Below, piece by piece: positions 17,276 to 24,748 of a DNA stretch of 37,755 nucleotides. Origin of the DNA: Deltaproteobacteria bacterium. Lineage in GTDB: Bacteria; Desulfobacterota; DSM-4660; Desulfatiglandales; HGW-15. Below the pieces are notes generated by a model. The model ran no database searches. It saw nothing but the letters and a program-made list of their open reading frames with translations, and had not been told where the DNA came from. Every line of letters starts with the position of its first letter. Within the stretch, counting starts at the first letter, position 1. The DNA is taken from assembly GCA_019310525.1 (NCBI GenBank), contig JAFDEE010000041.1:1-37755 (forward strand), read 5' to 3'. The position numbers were made by a program, and so were the translations under genes.

Positions 17276-17674
17276 ATGGCAGTCGAGGATGTGATATTCG
17301 GATACCTGGCCAAGGAAGAGATTTATGAGGACGGCATCCCCGTGATCAGGGAAGGGGCGAGCGGGGACTGGGTATACGTCATCCTGGAGGGACAGGTAAA
17401 AGTAAAGAAGATGACCCCCAAGGGAATGGTGACCATTGATACGCTGGGGGAGGGAGAGATCTTCGGCGAGATGACCCTCTGGGGGGGGAGCCGTGGGATC
17501 CGCACTGCCTCCGTGATCGCGGATGGTAAGGTGAAAGTAGGGGTGCTGGATACCGAACATCTCCAAAGGGACTACGATTCCATATCACCACGACTGAAAA
17601 GCCTCATCCGCTCACTGATTACCAGGCTCAAGGAGACGACGGAAAAGGCGGTCAGTATCGCTGTTGAATCCTAA
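17276..17674 (+). CDS. Stand-alone cyclic-nucleotide-binding domain protein
   Basis: A 132-residue protein consisting of one CNB domain: GIPVIREGASGDWVYVILEGQVKVKK, then GEGEIFGEMTLWGGSRGIRTASVIA, which contains the Glu and Arg of the phosphate-binding cassette, and a C-terminal helix. It has no DNA-binding, kinase or transporter domain. AGGAAGAGGAGAG precedes the ATG. It is 18 bp behind the CNB-PilZ gene, and the two probably work in the same pathway. The window encodes a class I adenylate cyclase at 32538, so cAMP is a reasonable ligand, although non-cyclic-nucleotide ligands are known for such domains. Confidence 0.85.
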   Translation: MAVEDVIFGYLAKEEIYEDGIPVIREGASGDWVYVILEGQVKVKKMTPKGMVTIDTLGEGEIFGEMTLWGGSRGIRTASVIADGKVKVGVLDTEHLQRDYDSISPRLKSLIRSLITRLKETTEKAVSIAVES

Positions 17675-17764
17675 AGGCCCTCCAGCCATGCCATAGAGAC
17701 CTCATTCCGATTGTTATATAGGTTGAATTTTTAAAGATCAGAGAGATGACAGTCGGAGGCTGAT

Positions 17765-18052
17765 TTGGAAGCTCCAGAAAAACTTTCCATCACCTGGACT
17801 ACTTATATGAAATATAGGGCTGATTTCAGAGGATTCGATCTCGTCAAGATTGAAAATATATTGCGGTATTCGGCAGAAAGGTATTTTGATACAATTACAC
17901 ATAGGATGATCGTAGTGGGACGGCACGATGAATGGTTGGTCCTGATTCCTTACGAGAAAAAGGGGAATGAGATAATACCAATCACAATTCATACAACCAC
18001 ACGTCAGCAGATAAATTTCCGCCTCAAGGCGGGGAGGTTTAAACATGAATAA
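17765..18052 (+). CDS. Small protein, toxin-like partner of a DUF2283 protein
   Basis: A 95-residue protein beginning at TTG 17765 with GGAGG five bases upstream. Its core runs from YFDTITHRMIVVGRHDEWLV to ITIHTTTRQQINFRLKAGRF, which resembles the DUF4258-like small proteins often paired with DUF2283 genes. The C-terminal Thr/Arg/Gln pattern and small alpha/beta build recall RelE-fold toxins, but no catalytic residue can be named. It overlaps the next gene by 8 bp, so the two are probably translated together. AT-richer composition than the neighbours is compatible with acquisition. The family call is moderate and any toxic activity is inference. Confidence 0.6.
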   Translation: MEAPEKLSITWTTYMKYRADFRGFDLVKIENILRYSAERYFDTITHRMIVVGRHDEWLVLIPYEKKGNEIIPITIHTTTRQQINFRLKAGRFKHE

Positions 18053-18296
18053 ACCAAGAATGAACTATTTCAAAGAAGAAGATATTCTGCATCTGGTAAT
18101 CTCTGATGAAAAGGAAGCAGGCAGTGTTGAGTTAAGTCCGAATATTACGGCAGAGTTAAATGACAAAGGCGAGCTGATCGGTATAGAGATTCTGGAAGCA
18201 AGTTCTTTTATTCGCGATTCCATACTGGAAGCCGCCCAGGCGAAGATGCTGAATCTGCCAAAGACGTATAATAACAGGCTGGAACCCACCTCGTAA
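18045..18296 (+). CDS. DUF2283 domain protein, probable antitoxin-like partner
   Basis: An 83-residue protein. The segment NYFKEEDILHLVISDEKEAG, then VELSPNITAELNDKGELIGIEILEAS, is the compact beta-rich pattern of DUF2283. A C-terminal helical tail (FIRDSILEAAQAKMLNL) is suited to binding a partner. ATG 18045 lies inside the end of the upstream gene, with GGGGAGG about 6 bases before it. Toxin-antitoxin pairs commonly show this overlap and size. No DNA-binding motif is seen, so self-repression cannot be claimed. Confidence 0.7.
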   Translation: MNKPRMNYFKEEDILHLVISDEKEAGSVELSPNITAELNDKGELIGIEILEASSFIRDSILEAAQAKMLNLPKTYNNRLEPTS

Positions 18297-18868
18297 CCTC
18301 GACGGCTCACCCTCATCGATATAACGATATTCGCCCTTTCCCTCGATACCTAAGCCAGGATGGAAAAACGGATGGCTCGATCAAGGGTCGATGGCCCCTT
18401 TTCTGGAGTGACCGGCGGAAGGGCGCTGTCGTTTTCGCGGTTTATCAGTAGGGGAAGCCGCAGTTCACGCTCTAAGAGAGCGGGAGAATGTGGAGGCGCC
18501 GGTGGCCCCTGCTGATAAGCCGCTGAAAACACCAGCCCGGGAGCCTCCGAACGAAAGAAAAGGCGCCATCGGCCTTCGCGGAAGCTGTTATCGAAATGAA
18601 GTGCTCACCGGGTGTTATGGAAACGGAAGGAGCATGGGGATCTTTTCCTCGTTCCCGGGTCACCCCCATCCCTAACCCCATGAAATAACGAAGGTTTACC
18701 TGCTGCTATCTGGCAGGCCTCCCAACAGGTCACTTCCGAAAAGATCCCCATGCCCATTTTCCGGTGGTGCGAGTAGCCTTCTAATCTGCTGACCTCATGG
18801 GGAGTTATATTCTCCCAGAGATACAAAAAGACAGGCTGCTCGATTTTTCTTGTGGGCCCTGGGGCTGG
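18297..18868. repeat. Inverted copy of the 7-8 kb repeat cluster
   Basis: No gene is seen. Read as reverse complement, 18370-18629 matches 7279-7533, and 18632-18753 matches the outer parts of the nested hairpin at 7687-7879. The arms AGCATGGGGATCTTTTC (18631-18647) and GAAAAGATCCCCATGC (18738-18753) form a perfect 16-bp inverted repeat. The order hairpin-then-255-bp-repeat is the same as at 7687-8133, so the two together are one composite unit. The remaining 18756-18868 shows nothing recognisable. Confidence 0.75.
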
Positions 18869-20905
18869 TTATTTCCCCTCGAAGACTGGTCGGCCTTTCC
18901 CGACGCTCGTAAGCCCCGTGAGGGCGTCCTTGGTGGAAAAGATCTCCTTGAGATGATCCAGCTCCAGCCGGGTGGCTTCAGCCAGGGGTTTCCCGTAACC
19001 TTCGTCCATGATCTGGTTGGCCAGCCTCAAGGCGATCGGGGCCTTGGTGGAGAGGATCTTGGCCGTCTTTGCTGCGAGAGGATCATCGCTTTCGGCGAAT
19101 TTGCCATCAAGCAGGCCTGGTATGTTGTCATCTGAAAAGAGCGCCTTGATCTTCCGCCATTCCTCGGGGAGTTCTTCTTCTTTTCGTCCCTTGTTGGGAA
19201 CCAGGGTTCCGTCTGAAATCCCGGACTTGATCTTTTCCTCGATCTCTTCAGGGGAGAAGAGATAATCAACGAGTCCGATGGCATGGGCCTCTTCGGCGGA
19301 AATGATTCTGCCCGTGAAGACCAAGTACTTGGCCAGCTCTTTCCCGATGTAACGGCTGGGTCGCTGTGTGCCTCCCAGGCCCGGGTAGATTCCGATCCCT
19401 GTCTCGGGAAATCCCATCACGGCCTTGGGCGAGGCGGCGATGACATCCGCCGCCAGGGCATATTCCAGTCCGCCCCCGAGGGCGAGACCTTCCATCTTTG
19501 CCACCACCAGTTTTTTGCAATCGTCGATGCGCTGGAGGACCTTCTGGCCGTATGCGGTGAAGGCCACGTTGTCATCCAGGCGGTCTTCCTTGATGCATTG
19601 AATGAAGAAACCGATGTCAGCCCCCGCAACAAAGGCCTTCCCGGTGGCATCCAGGATGATAGCCTCGGTTTCCGGATCGGATTCTGCCTGTATGAAGGCC
19701 TCTTCCAGTTGCTTGACGACAGTCTCGTTCAAAGCGTTCATGGCGTCGGGCCTGGCTATGGTCACCCTTCCCACACGGCCGTCCCGGGAATACTTCACGT
19801 ACCGGATCTCCCAAGGCTCTCTTTTTTCTTTCTGACGTTCCAGGGTGGCGGGGATCCGGATGGAGGGCCAGGATTCGAGCAGGCTCCGGACCATTTCATA
19901 GGCCTTGTCGATTCCTACCCTGTTCATCAGCTCGAAGGGTCCCCTTTTCCACCGGAGACCCACCTTGGCCCCCAGATCCGTGTCCGCAACGTCCGAGACC
20001 CCTTCCTCCAAGAGTGAAGAGGCGACGAAAAACACCACAGACAGCAGCCTGTCGGCGACCTCCTGGAGCCTGTCTTCCTGGATCTCGCCTTCCAGAGGCC
20101 AGAGTTCGCCGGAGCCGGCCTGTTCCCTGAGCCTGGCCGAGGGCGCATAGAAGGGCCCCAGCTTGTCTCCCAGGGTGGTTGAGGAATGAAGGGCGATGGG
20201 AATGCCTGTCACGTTCATGAGCTTGAACGGCCCCATCCCGATGCCGAGGGAGTCCATGGCGGCCTTATCTATGGTGGGAATGTTGGCGATTCCTTCTTCG
20301 AGGATGCGGGTGGCCTCGTTCAACCAGGGGACGAAGAAGCGATTTACGGCAAACCCGGGGGCATCTTTTACCAGGATGTCGATCTTGCCCGTGAGCTTGG
20401 AGTAATGTTTGCAAACCGCAGTGGTCTCCTCGGAAGTCCGGCTCCCCGGGATGATTTCCAGTAGGCGGTTTTTCGCCGGGTGATAGAAGAAGTGAAGACC
20501 GATGAAGCGGTCCGGCCGCTTGGTTGCTGAGGCCAGCTCATCCACTGAAAAAGAAGAAGTGTTCGTCGCCAGGATGGTTTTAGGTTCGCAGATCTCGTCG
20601 AGCCTCTGAAACAGGTCCTTCTTAACGGCCATGTCTTCGAAAACGGCCTCGATGACCAAGTCGCAGTCCCGGGTCTCTGAAACGTCCGTGGTACCCCGGA
20701 TCCGACCCAAAACTTCGTCCACCTTCTCGGGCTTGAAGATTTTCCGATCGACCGCTTCCTGGAGCGTGCTTTTGATGGTCTCCAATCCCCTTTCTACAAA
20801 CTCCGGTTTGATGTCGACCATGACGACCGAAAGGCCTTCCTGGGCCGTTTTCTGGACGATCCCGCTTCCCATGTTGCCGGCGCCTATAATACCTACTTTT
20901 TTCAT
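18869..20905 (-). CDS. Fused 3-hydroxyacyl-CoA dehydrogenase / enoyl-CoA hydratase
   Basis: A 678-residue bifunctional beta-oxidation enzyme. The N-terminal half is the NAD-dependent dehydrogenase: Rossmann GIIGAGNMGSGI, VIEAVFEDMAVK, ATNTSSFSV and GLHFFYHPAKNRLLEII. Two C-terminal dehydrogenase subdomains follow (KDAPGFAVNRFFVPWLNEA and DTDLGAKVGLRWKRGPFELM). The hydratase begins near 390 (VGRVTIARPDAMNALN) with oxyanion segment GKAFVAGADIGFF and the two catalytic glutamates in LGGGLEYAL and FPETGIGIYPGLGG. The order dehydrogenase-hydratase is the reverse of FadB, as in archaeal and many anaerobe enzymes. It should convert trans-2-enoyl-CoA to 3-ketoacyl-CoA, or crotonyl-CoA to acetoacetyl-CoA. 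No thiolase or acyl-CoA dehydrogenase is adjacent. Confidence 0.93.
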   Translation of the reverse strand: MKKVGIIGAGNMGSGIVQKTAQEGLSVVMVDIKPEFVERGLETIKSTLQEAVDRKIFKPEKVDEVLGRIRGTTDVSETRDCDLVIEAVFEDMAVKKDLFQRLDEICEPKTILATNTSSFSVDELASATKRPDRFIGLHFFYHPAKNRLLEIIPGSRTSEETTAVCKHYSKLTGKIDILVKDAPGFAVNRFFVPWLNEATRILEEGIANIPTIDKAAMDSLGIGMGPFKLMNVTGIPIALHSSTTLGDKLGPFYAPSARLREQAGSGELWPLEGEIQEDRLQEVADRLLSVVFFVASSLLEEGVSDVADTDLGAKVGLRWKRGPFELMNRVGIDKAYEMVRSLLESWPSIRIPATLERQKEKREPWEIRYVKYSRDGRVGRVTIARPDAMNALNETVVKQLEEAFIQAESDPETEAIILDATGKAFVAGADIGFFIQCIKEDRLDDNVAFTAYGQKVLQRIDDCKKLVVAKMEGLALGGGLEYALAADVIAASPKAVMGFPETGIGIYPGLGGTQRPSRYIGKELAKYLVFTGRIISAEEAHAIGLVDYLFSPEEIEEKIKSGISDGTLVPNKGRKEEELPEEWRKIKALFSDDNIPGLLDGKFAESDDPLAAKTAKILSTKAPIALRLANQIMDEGYGKPLAEATRLELDHLKEIFSTKDALTGLTSVGKGRPVFEGK

Positions 20906-21446
20906 GTCTCGAACCTCCGTTTGAGTATTTTTCCGATCATCAGTGATTTGCCATCACTCCTCAGAAACGGTCTCCCGGGGGCCGTATCGGATCCCGGAAC
21001 CCGTGAAGCCTTTTCCGCTCCGATCAGGAACATGTCAGCCTTCAGGTGAGATGATCCATCTGCAGCCAGTGACTCTCTCACGGATCTATACCCCGGGAAT
21101 CCTTATCAAAAGGAAAAGTAGGGGTCAATAAAAAAGAAGTCATCAACAACTTTGGATAAGTGTCCTAACTTATCGAACTAACACCTTTTACTGTTTTCCT
21201 TTTTCAAAACCAAAAGGTCATGTCAAAGACTCCGGCCAGGGTCTTCCCGCTTCCAAATCACTTGACGGGTCTAAGGGAAATTCATTATAGGTAGTCAGGT
21301 TTTATCCCAAGATGATTCTAAGGGCCGGGGGTTCCCTGGATCATGTATGATATGGGTCGCACCCCTTGACCCCTTGAATCTTTGAATCCTCAAGCCAATC
21401 CGAACCGGAACGGCCGTTAACTGCTAGGGAGGCATTTGATATTTCC
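20906..21446. other. Divergent intergenic region before nadA
   Basis: About 540 bp without a credible gene. It separates the divergent beta-oxidation and nadA genes and should hold both promoters. Visible signals are an inverted repeat at 21155-21174 and a 21-bp segment (21366-21386) that recurs exactly, inverted, at 31597-31617. No promoter boxes could be assigned confidently. Confidence 0.5.
21155..21174. promoter_or_regulatory. Inverted repeat GATAAGT-N6-ACTTATC, candidate operator
   Basis: A perfect 7-bp inverted repeat with a 6-bp spacer, extended by TT/AA pairs after one mismatch on each side. It lies about 250 bp from both divergent starts, upstream of nadA and of the beta-oxidation gene. 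Symmetry and spacing suit a dimeric regulator, but it matches no operator I recognise. Confidence 0.35.
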
Positions 21447-22382
21447 ATGGATGGTCATGATCCACAGGAACTTCAAGAAATGGGAGCGGCCATCCGGGCG
21501 CTCCTCAAGGAAAAGAAGGGTATTCTTTTAGCACACAATTACCAGCGGCCGGAAGTGCAGGACCTGGCCGATCTCTGTGGGGATTCCCTGGAATTGTCCA
21601 TTCGGGCGAGCCGGACCGATGCCGAGGTCATCGTTTTTTGCGGCGTCCATTTCATGGCGGAGACGGCCGCCATCCTTTCCCCGGAAAAAAGGGTTCTGCT
21701 TCCCGTAGTGAGCGCCGGATGTCCCATGGCGGACATGTTGGGGGCCGATGAGTTACGGGAAAAGAAGCGGGAAATGCCTGGGGCCGTGGTGGTCTCTTAT
21801 GTGAACACGACGGCCGAGGTTAAGGCGGAGAGCGATATATGCTGTACCTCGGCTAATGCTGTTCAGGTGATCCGATCCATTGATTCGGACAAAGAGATCC
21901 TTATGACTCCGGACAAAAACCTGGCCCTTTACACCATGAAACAGACCGGAAGGGCCATTCACTACTGGGAGGGATATTGCCCTATCCACAATAACCTCCG
22001 GGCGGATAAGGTTCTGGAAGTCAAAGCAGCCCATCCCGGGGCCTTGTTTATGGCCCATCCCGAATGTCCGCCCGAGGTTCTTGAAATAGCGGATCTTGTA
22101 AAGAGCACCTCAGGGATGATAGCCTTTGCCGCTGAATCGGATCACGAAGAATTCATCATCGGGACGGAGACAGGCATCCTCCATCCCCTTTCCAAGGCCA
22201 ATCCCGGAAAGACCTTCATCCCCGCAGACCCTGCGATGGTCTGCAAGGACATGAAAAAGACAGGATTGAAGGAGATCTATGAGGCCTTAAAAAGCCTCCA
22301 ACCCGTGGTGACCGTACCCGAGGAGATCCGGGTGAAGGCGAAGGGTGCAGTGGAACGGATGTTGGCTGTACCTCGCGGATGA
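21447..22382 (+). CDS. nadA: Quinolinate synthase NadA
   Basis: A 311-residue NadA that condenses iminoaspartate with dihydroxyacetone phosphate to make quinolinate for NAD. The signatures are ILLAHNYQRPEVQDLADLCGDSL, CGVHFMAETAAILSPEK, YVNTTAEVKAESDICCTSANA, WEGYCPIHNNL and GTETGILHPL. The three expected [4Fe-4S] cysteines appear in SAGCPMADM (Cys92), HPECPPEV and MVCKDMKK. The length fits the compact NadA form. AGGGAGG lies upstream, at a longer than usual distance from ATG 21447. No nadB or nadC is in the window. The aspartate decarboxylase gene starts 21 bp downstream, giving a two-gene unit that draws on aspartate. Confidence 0.95.
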   Translation: MDGHDPQELQEMGAAIRALLKEKKGILLAHNYQRPEVQDLADLCGDSLELSIRASRTDAEVIVFCGVHFMAETAAILSPEKRVLLPVVSAGCPMADMLGADELREKKREMPGAVVVSYVNTTAEVKAESDICCTSANAVQVIRSIDSDKEILMTPDKNLALYTMKQTGRAIHYWEGYCPIHNNLRADKVLEVKAAHPGALFMAHPECPPEVLEIADLVKSTSGMIAFAAESDHEEFIIGTETGILHPLSKANPGKTFIPADPAMVCKDMKKTGLKEIYEALKSLQPVVTVPEEIRVKAKGAVERMLAVPRG

Positions 22383-22403
22383 AAGGGTTTCCGCAGGAGA
22401 GGT

Positions 22404-24143
22404 ATGTACCCTAAATCAAAAAAAGTCCAAAGCAGCCTGGAATACCTCCGGAAGCTCTTCATCATGCCGGACAAGCCGGACAAGTTCATCGAGTTCGGCC
22501 ACGACCTCCTGGAGATGATCCACGATTTCTTCGCTGAGAAAGGGGGGATTCACAGCAGCATCACCCTCCCGGAACTCAGTGAGATCTTCAGCCAACTATC
22601 CATGCCCGAAGGCCCCCACCTCATCAAGGATGTTTTGGCAGAGATCAAGGGGAAGGTCACCGCCCACTCGGTGAAGGTCGGAAGTCCTTACTACATTGGA
22701 CATATGACGAGCGCCATCCCCTACTTCATGATCCTGCTAGAGATGATCATCGCCGCCCTGAATCAGAATCAGGTCAAGATCGAGACGGCCAAGGCCTCCA
22801 GCTTCGTGGAAAGGGAACTCCTGGCCTGGTTTCACCGTCTGGTCTACAATCGAACGGAAAGGTTTTACAGGAAAAACATACAGAATCCCCGGGTCGCCTT
22901 GGGAAACGTGACCGCAGACGGCACCATCGGGAACCTCACTGCTCTTCTCATCGCAAGGGAAAAGGCCTTTCCTCCTGACGGCCGCTTCACGGGTTGCCGT
23001 ATGGCGGGCATGGCCAAGGCCCTCAAGCATTACGGATACGAGAGGGGAGTCATTCTCGTCTCCGCCCGGGGCCATTACTCCATCCGAAAGTCTGCAAATG
23101 TCCTCGGCCTGGGAGAAGAAAACGTGTTGCCGGTTCCTGTTGACCATTTCAACCGGGTGGACCTGCGGAGCCTCAGGCGGAGAATCCGGAATCTCGAAGC
23201 CAGGGAAGGACGGACAAAGATAATTGCTATCGTGGGCATCGCCGGGACCACGGAGACGGGCAACATCGACAACCTCCAGAAGTTGGGTGAGATCGCGAGA
23301 GAGGTAGGGGCCCACTTTCATGTGGATGCCTGTTGGGGCGGTTCAGCCCTTCTGGTTGATGAATACCGGCCGATATTCAAGGGAATCGAGACATCAGACT
23401 CAGTCACCATCGACGCCCACAAGCTTCTCTATTGCCCCATGACCATGGGCATGGTGCTTTTCAGGAGCGAGAAAGACCTCAACTACATCAGGCAGAGTTC
23501 GAATTACGTGATCCGCAGGAATTCCGTCGATATGGGCCGTTTCACTCTGGAAGGATCCCGGCCCTTTGCCAGCCTCAAGCCTTGGGCGGCCCTGAAGATC
23601 ATCGGCAGGGATGGATACCGGCTTCTTTTCCGGAGCGCCCGGGAAAACACCGATACCCTCAAAGAAATCCTGGAGAGGTGGGGCAATTTCGAGATTCTCA
23701 ACCGCCCCGAGCTCTTCATCCTGAATTACCGGTTTATTCCCCACTCGGTCCAAACCAGGATCAGGGAGTGGAACGAGGTGTCAATAGAGAAAAAAAAGTC
23801 TGATGATAGGGAAGCGGTCAAGGAAGTTGAGAAAAACATCCGCAAGGTGAACCATCTCATAAATGGATTGAATATCAAACTCCACAAAGCATTGAGAATG
23901 GATGACACAACCTTTGTCTCCAGGACCACCCTGGAATCCACACCCTACCGCCCTCAGAAGATAGTGGTTCTCCGTGCCGTTCTTATGAATCCCCTTACGA
24001 ACCCCTCTATTCTCGAGGAGATCGTGGATACCCAGAACCGCATCGGGCTGGAATTGTGGCGGGAGTTCGATCCTGCTTTCAAACGCCTGCTGGCCGGAGC
24101 CCGGTCTCTTCCCAGCGAGCTGGCCATGGGTCGGGGCTGCTGA
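22404..24143 (+). CDS. panP: PLP-dependent aspartate 1-decarboxylase (PanP type)
   Basis: A 579-residue group II PLP decarboxylase. It follows the PanP pattern closely: SPYYIGHMTSAIPYFM, IAALNQNQVKIETAKASSFVERELL, GNVTADGTIGNLTALLIAREKAF, LVSARGHYSIRKSANVLG, VGIAGTTETGNIDNL, FHVDACWGGSALL and the PLP lysine in TIDAHKLLYCPMTMGM. PanP supplies beta-alanine for pantothenate in bacteria lacking the pyruvoyl enzyme PanD. It is distinguished from glutamate decarboxylase by these blocks, but substrate identity remains inferred. AGGAGAGGT lies directly before the ATG, 21 bp after nadA. The C-terminal 100 residues include a charged insert (about 455-480) unlike the catalytic core. Confidence 0.88.
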   Translation: MYPKSKKVQSSLEYLRKLFIMPDKPDKFIEFGHDLLEMIHDFFAEKGGIHSSITLPELSEIFSQLSMPEGPHLIKDVLAEIKGKVTAHSVKVGSPYYIGHMTSAIPYFMILLEMIIAALNQNQVKIETAKASSFVERELLAWFHRLVYNRTERFYRKNIQNPRVALGNVTADGTIGNLTALLIAREKAFPPDGRFTGCRMAGMAKALKHYGYERGVILVSARGHYSIRKSANVLGLGEENVLPVPVDHFNRVDLRSLRRRIRNLEAREGRTKIIAIVGIAGTTETGNIDNLQKLGEIAREVGAHFHVDACWGGSALLVDEYRPIFKGIETSDSVTIDAHKLLYCPMTMGMVLFRSEKDLNYIRQSSNYVIRRNSVDMGRFTLEGSRPFASLKPWAALKIIGRDGYRLLFRSARENTDTLKEILERWGNFEILNRPELFILNYRFIPHSVQTRIREWNEVSIEKKKSDDREAVKEVEKNIRKVNHLINGLNIKLHKALRMDDTTFVSRTTLESTPYRPQKIVVLRAVLMNPLTNPSILEEIVDTQNRIGLELWREFDPAFKRLLAGARSLPSELAMGRGC

Positions 24144-24748
24144 CCCCCCATCCTTAGGCTCCTGAAATCTTCTCCAAAAGAACAAAGTCGGCAGACACTG
24201 TCGAATCCCTCCATCTCCTTTTTTCATGGTCTCTTGGAGCGAGACCTTATTTCATGGGGTAGGGATGGGCAGACTCGGAAACAATGAAAAGACCCCCATG
24301 CCCCTCCATTGTAACCCGGTGAGTATTCAAAATACTGTATTGCATCCCTGTGGTTGAAATTTTCGTCTTCCCCTTCGGGGGCGTGGGTCTTACGGGCTGG
24401 AGGCTGACCTTGAACAAAATTGAACGTTTTTCAAGGATCCCAAGGTCACGACACAAAGCGTTTTTGCGTCCAATTTTTTTGGACAATATCCAATAAAACC
24501 AGAAAATGGAAAACATATCAGAAATATTTGGGCTTTGTTTCATTATGCAATATAAAGGTATAGTTCTATGAATTGTGAATAATTATAGCAATCCATAAAA
24601 TGGCATTTTTCTTGAATAATCAGAGATGAAAAATGGCTGAAACCACGCTTTCAGTCGAATGGCCCGAAGGTTCCTGTGAAAGGCCAGTGAATGGCGAGTG
24701 ATGCAGGTCAACCTGAAAGCATACTGAACGGAGGGGAGGAATTGAAAA
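24144..24748. repeat. Intergenic region with degraded repeat copies
   Basis: No gene is seen. 24247-24305 resembles the outer parts of the hairpin at 7687-7879 (TTATTTCATGGGGTAGGG and the CCCCCATGCCCCT end). About 24325-24435 matches the right half of the 7942-8104 element (TGTGGTTGAAATTTTCGTCTTC and CTTGAACAAAATTGAACG), ending in a truncated terminal repeat. The left half is missing. 24480-24700 is AT-rich and probably carries the chemoreceptor promoter, though no boxes are convincing. Confidence 0.6.

Noticed and set aside
18490-18675. Open frame of 61 codons whose sequence resembles one at 7023-7409
   Set aside because: The similarity comes from the inverted nucleotide repeat, not from a conserved protein.
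24601-24616. TGGCAT-N5-TTGAA upstream of the chemoreceptor as a sigma54 promoter
   Set aside because: The essential GC of the -12 box reads GA, so the match is not good enough.
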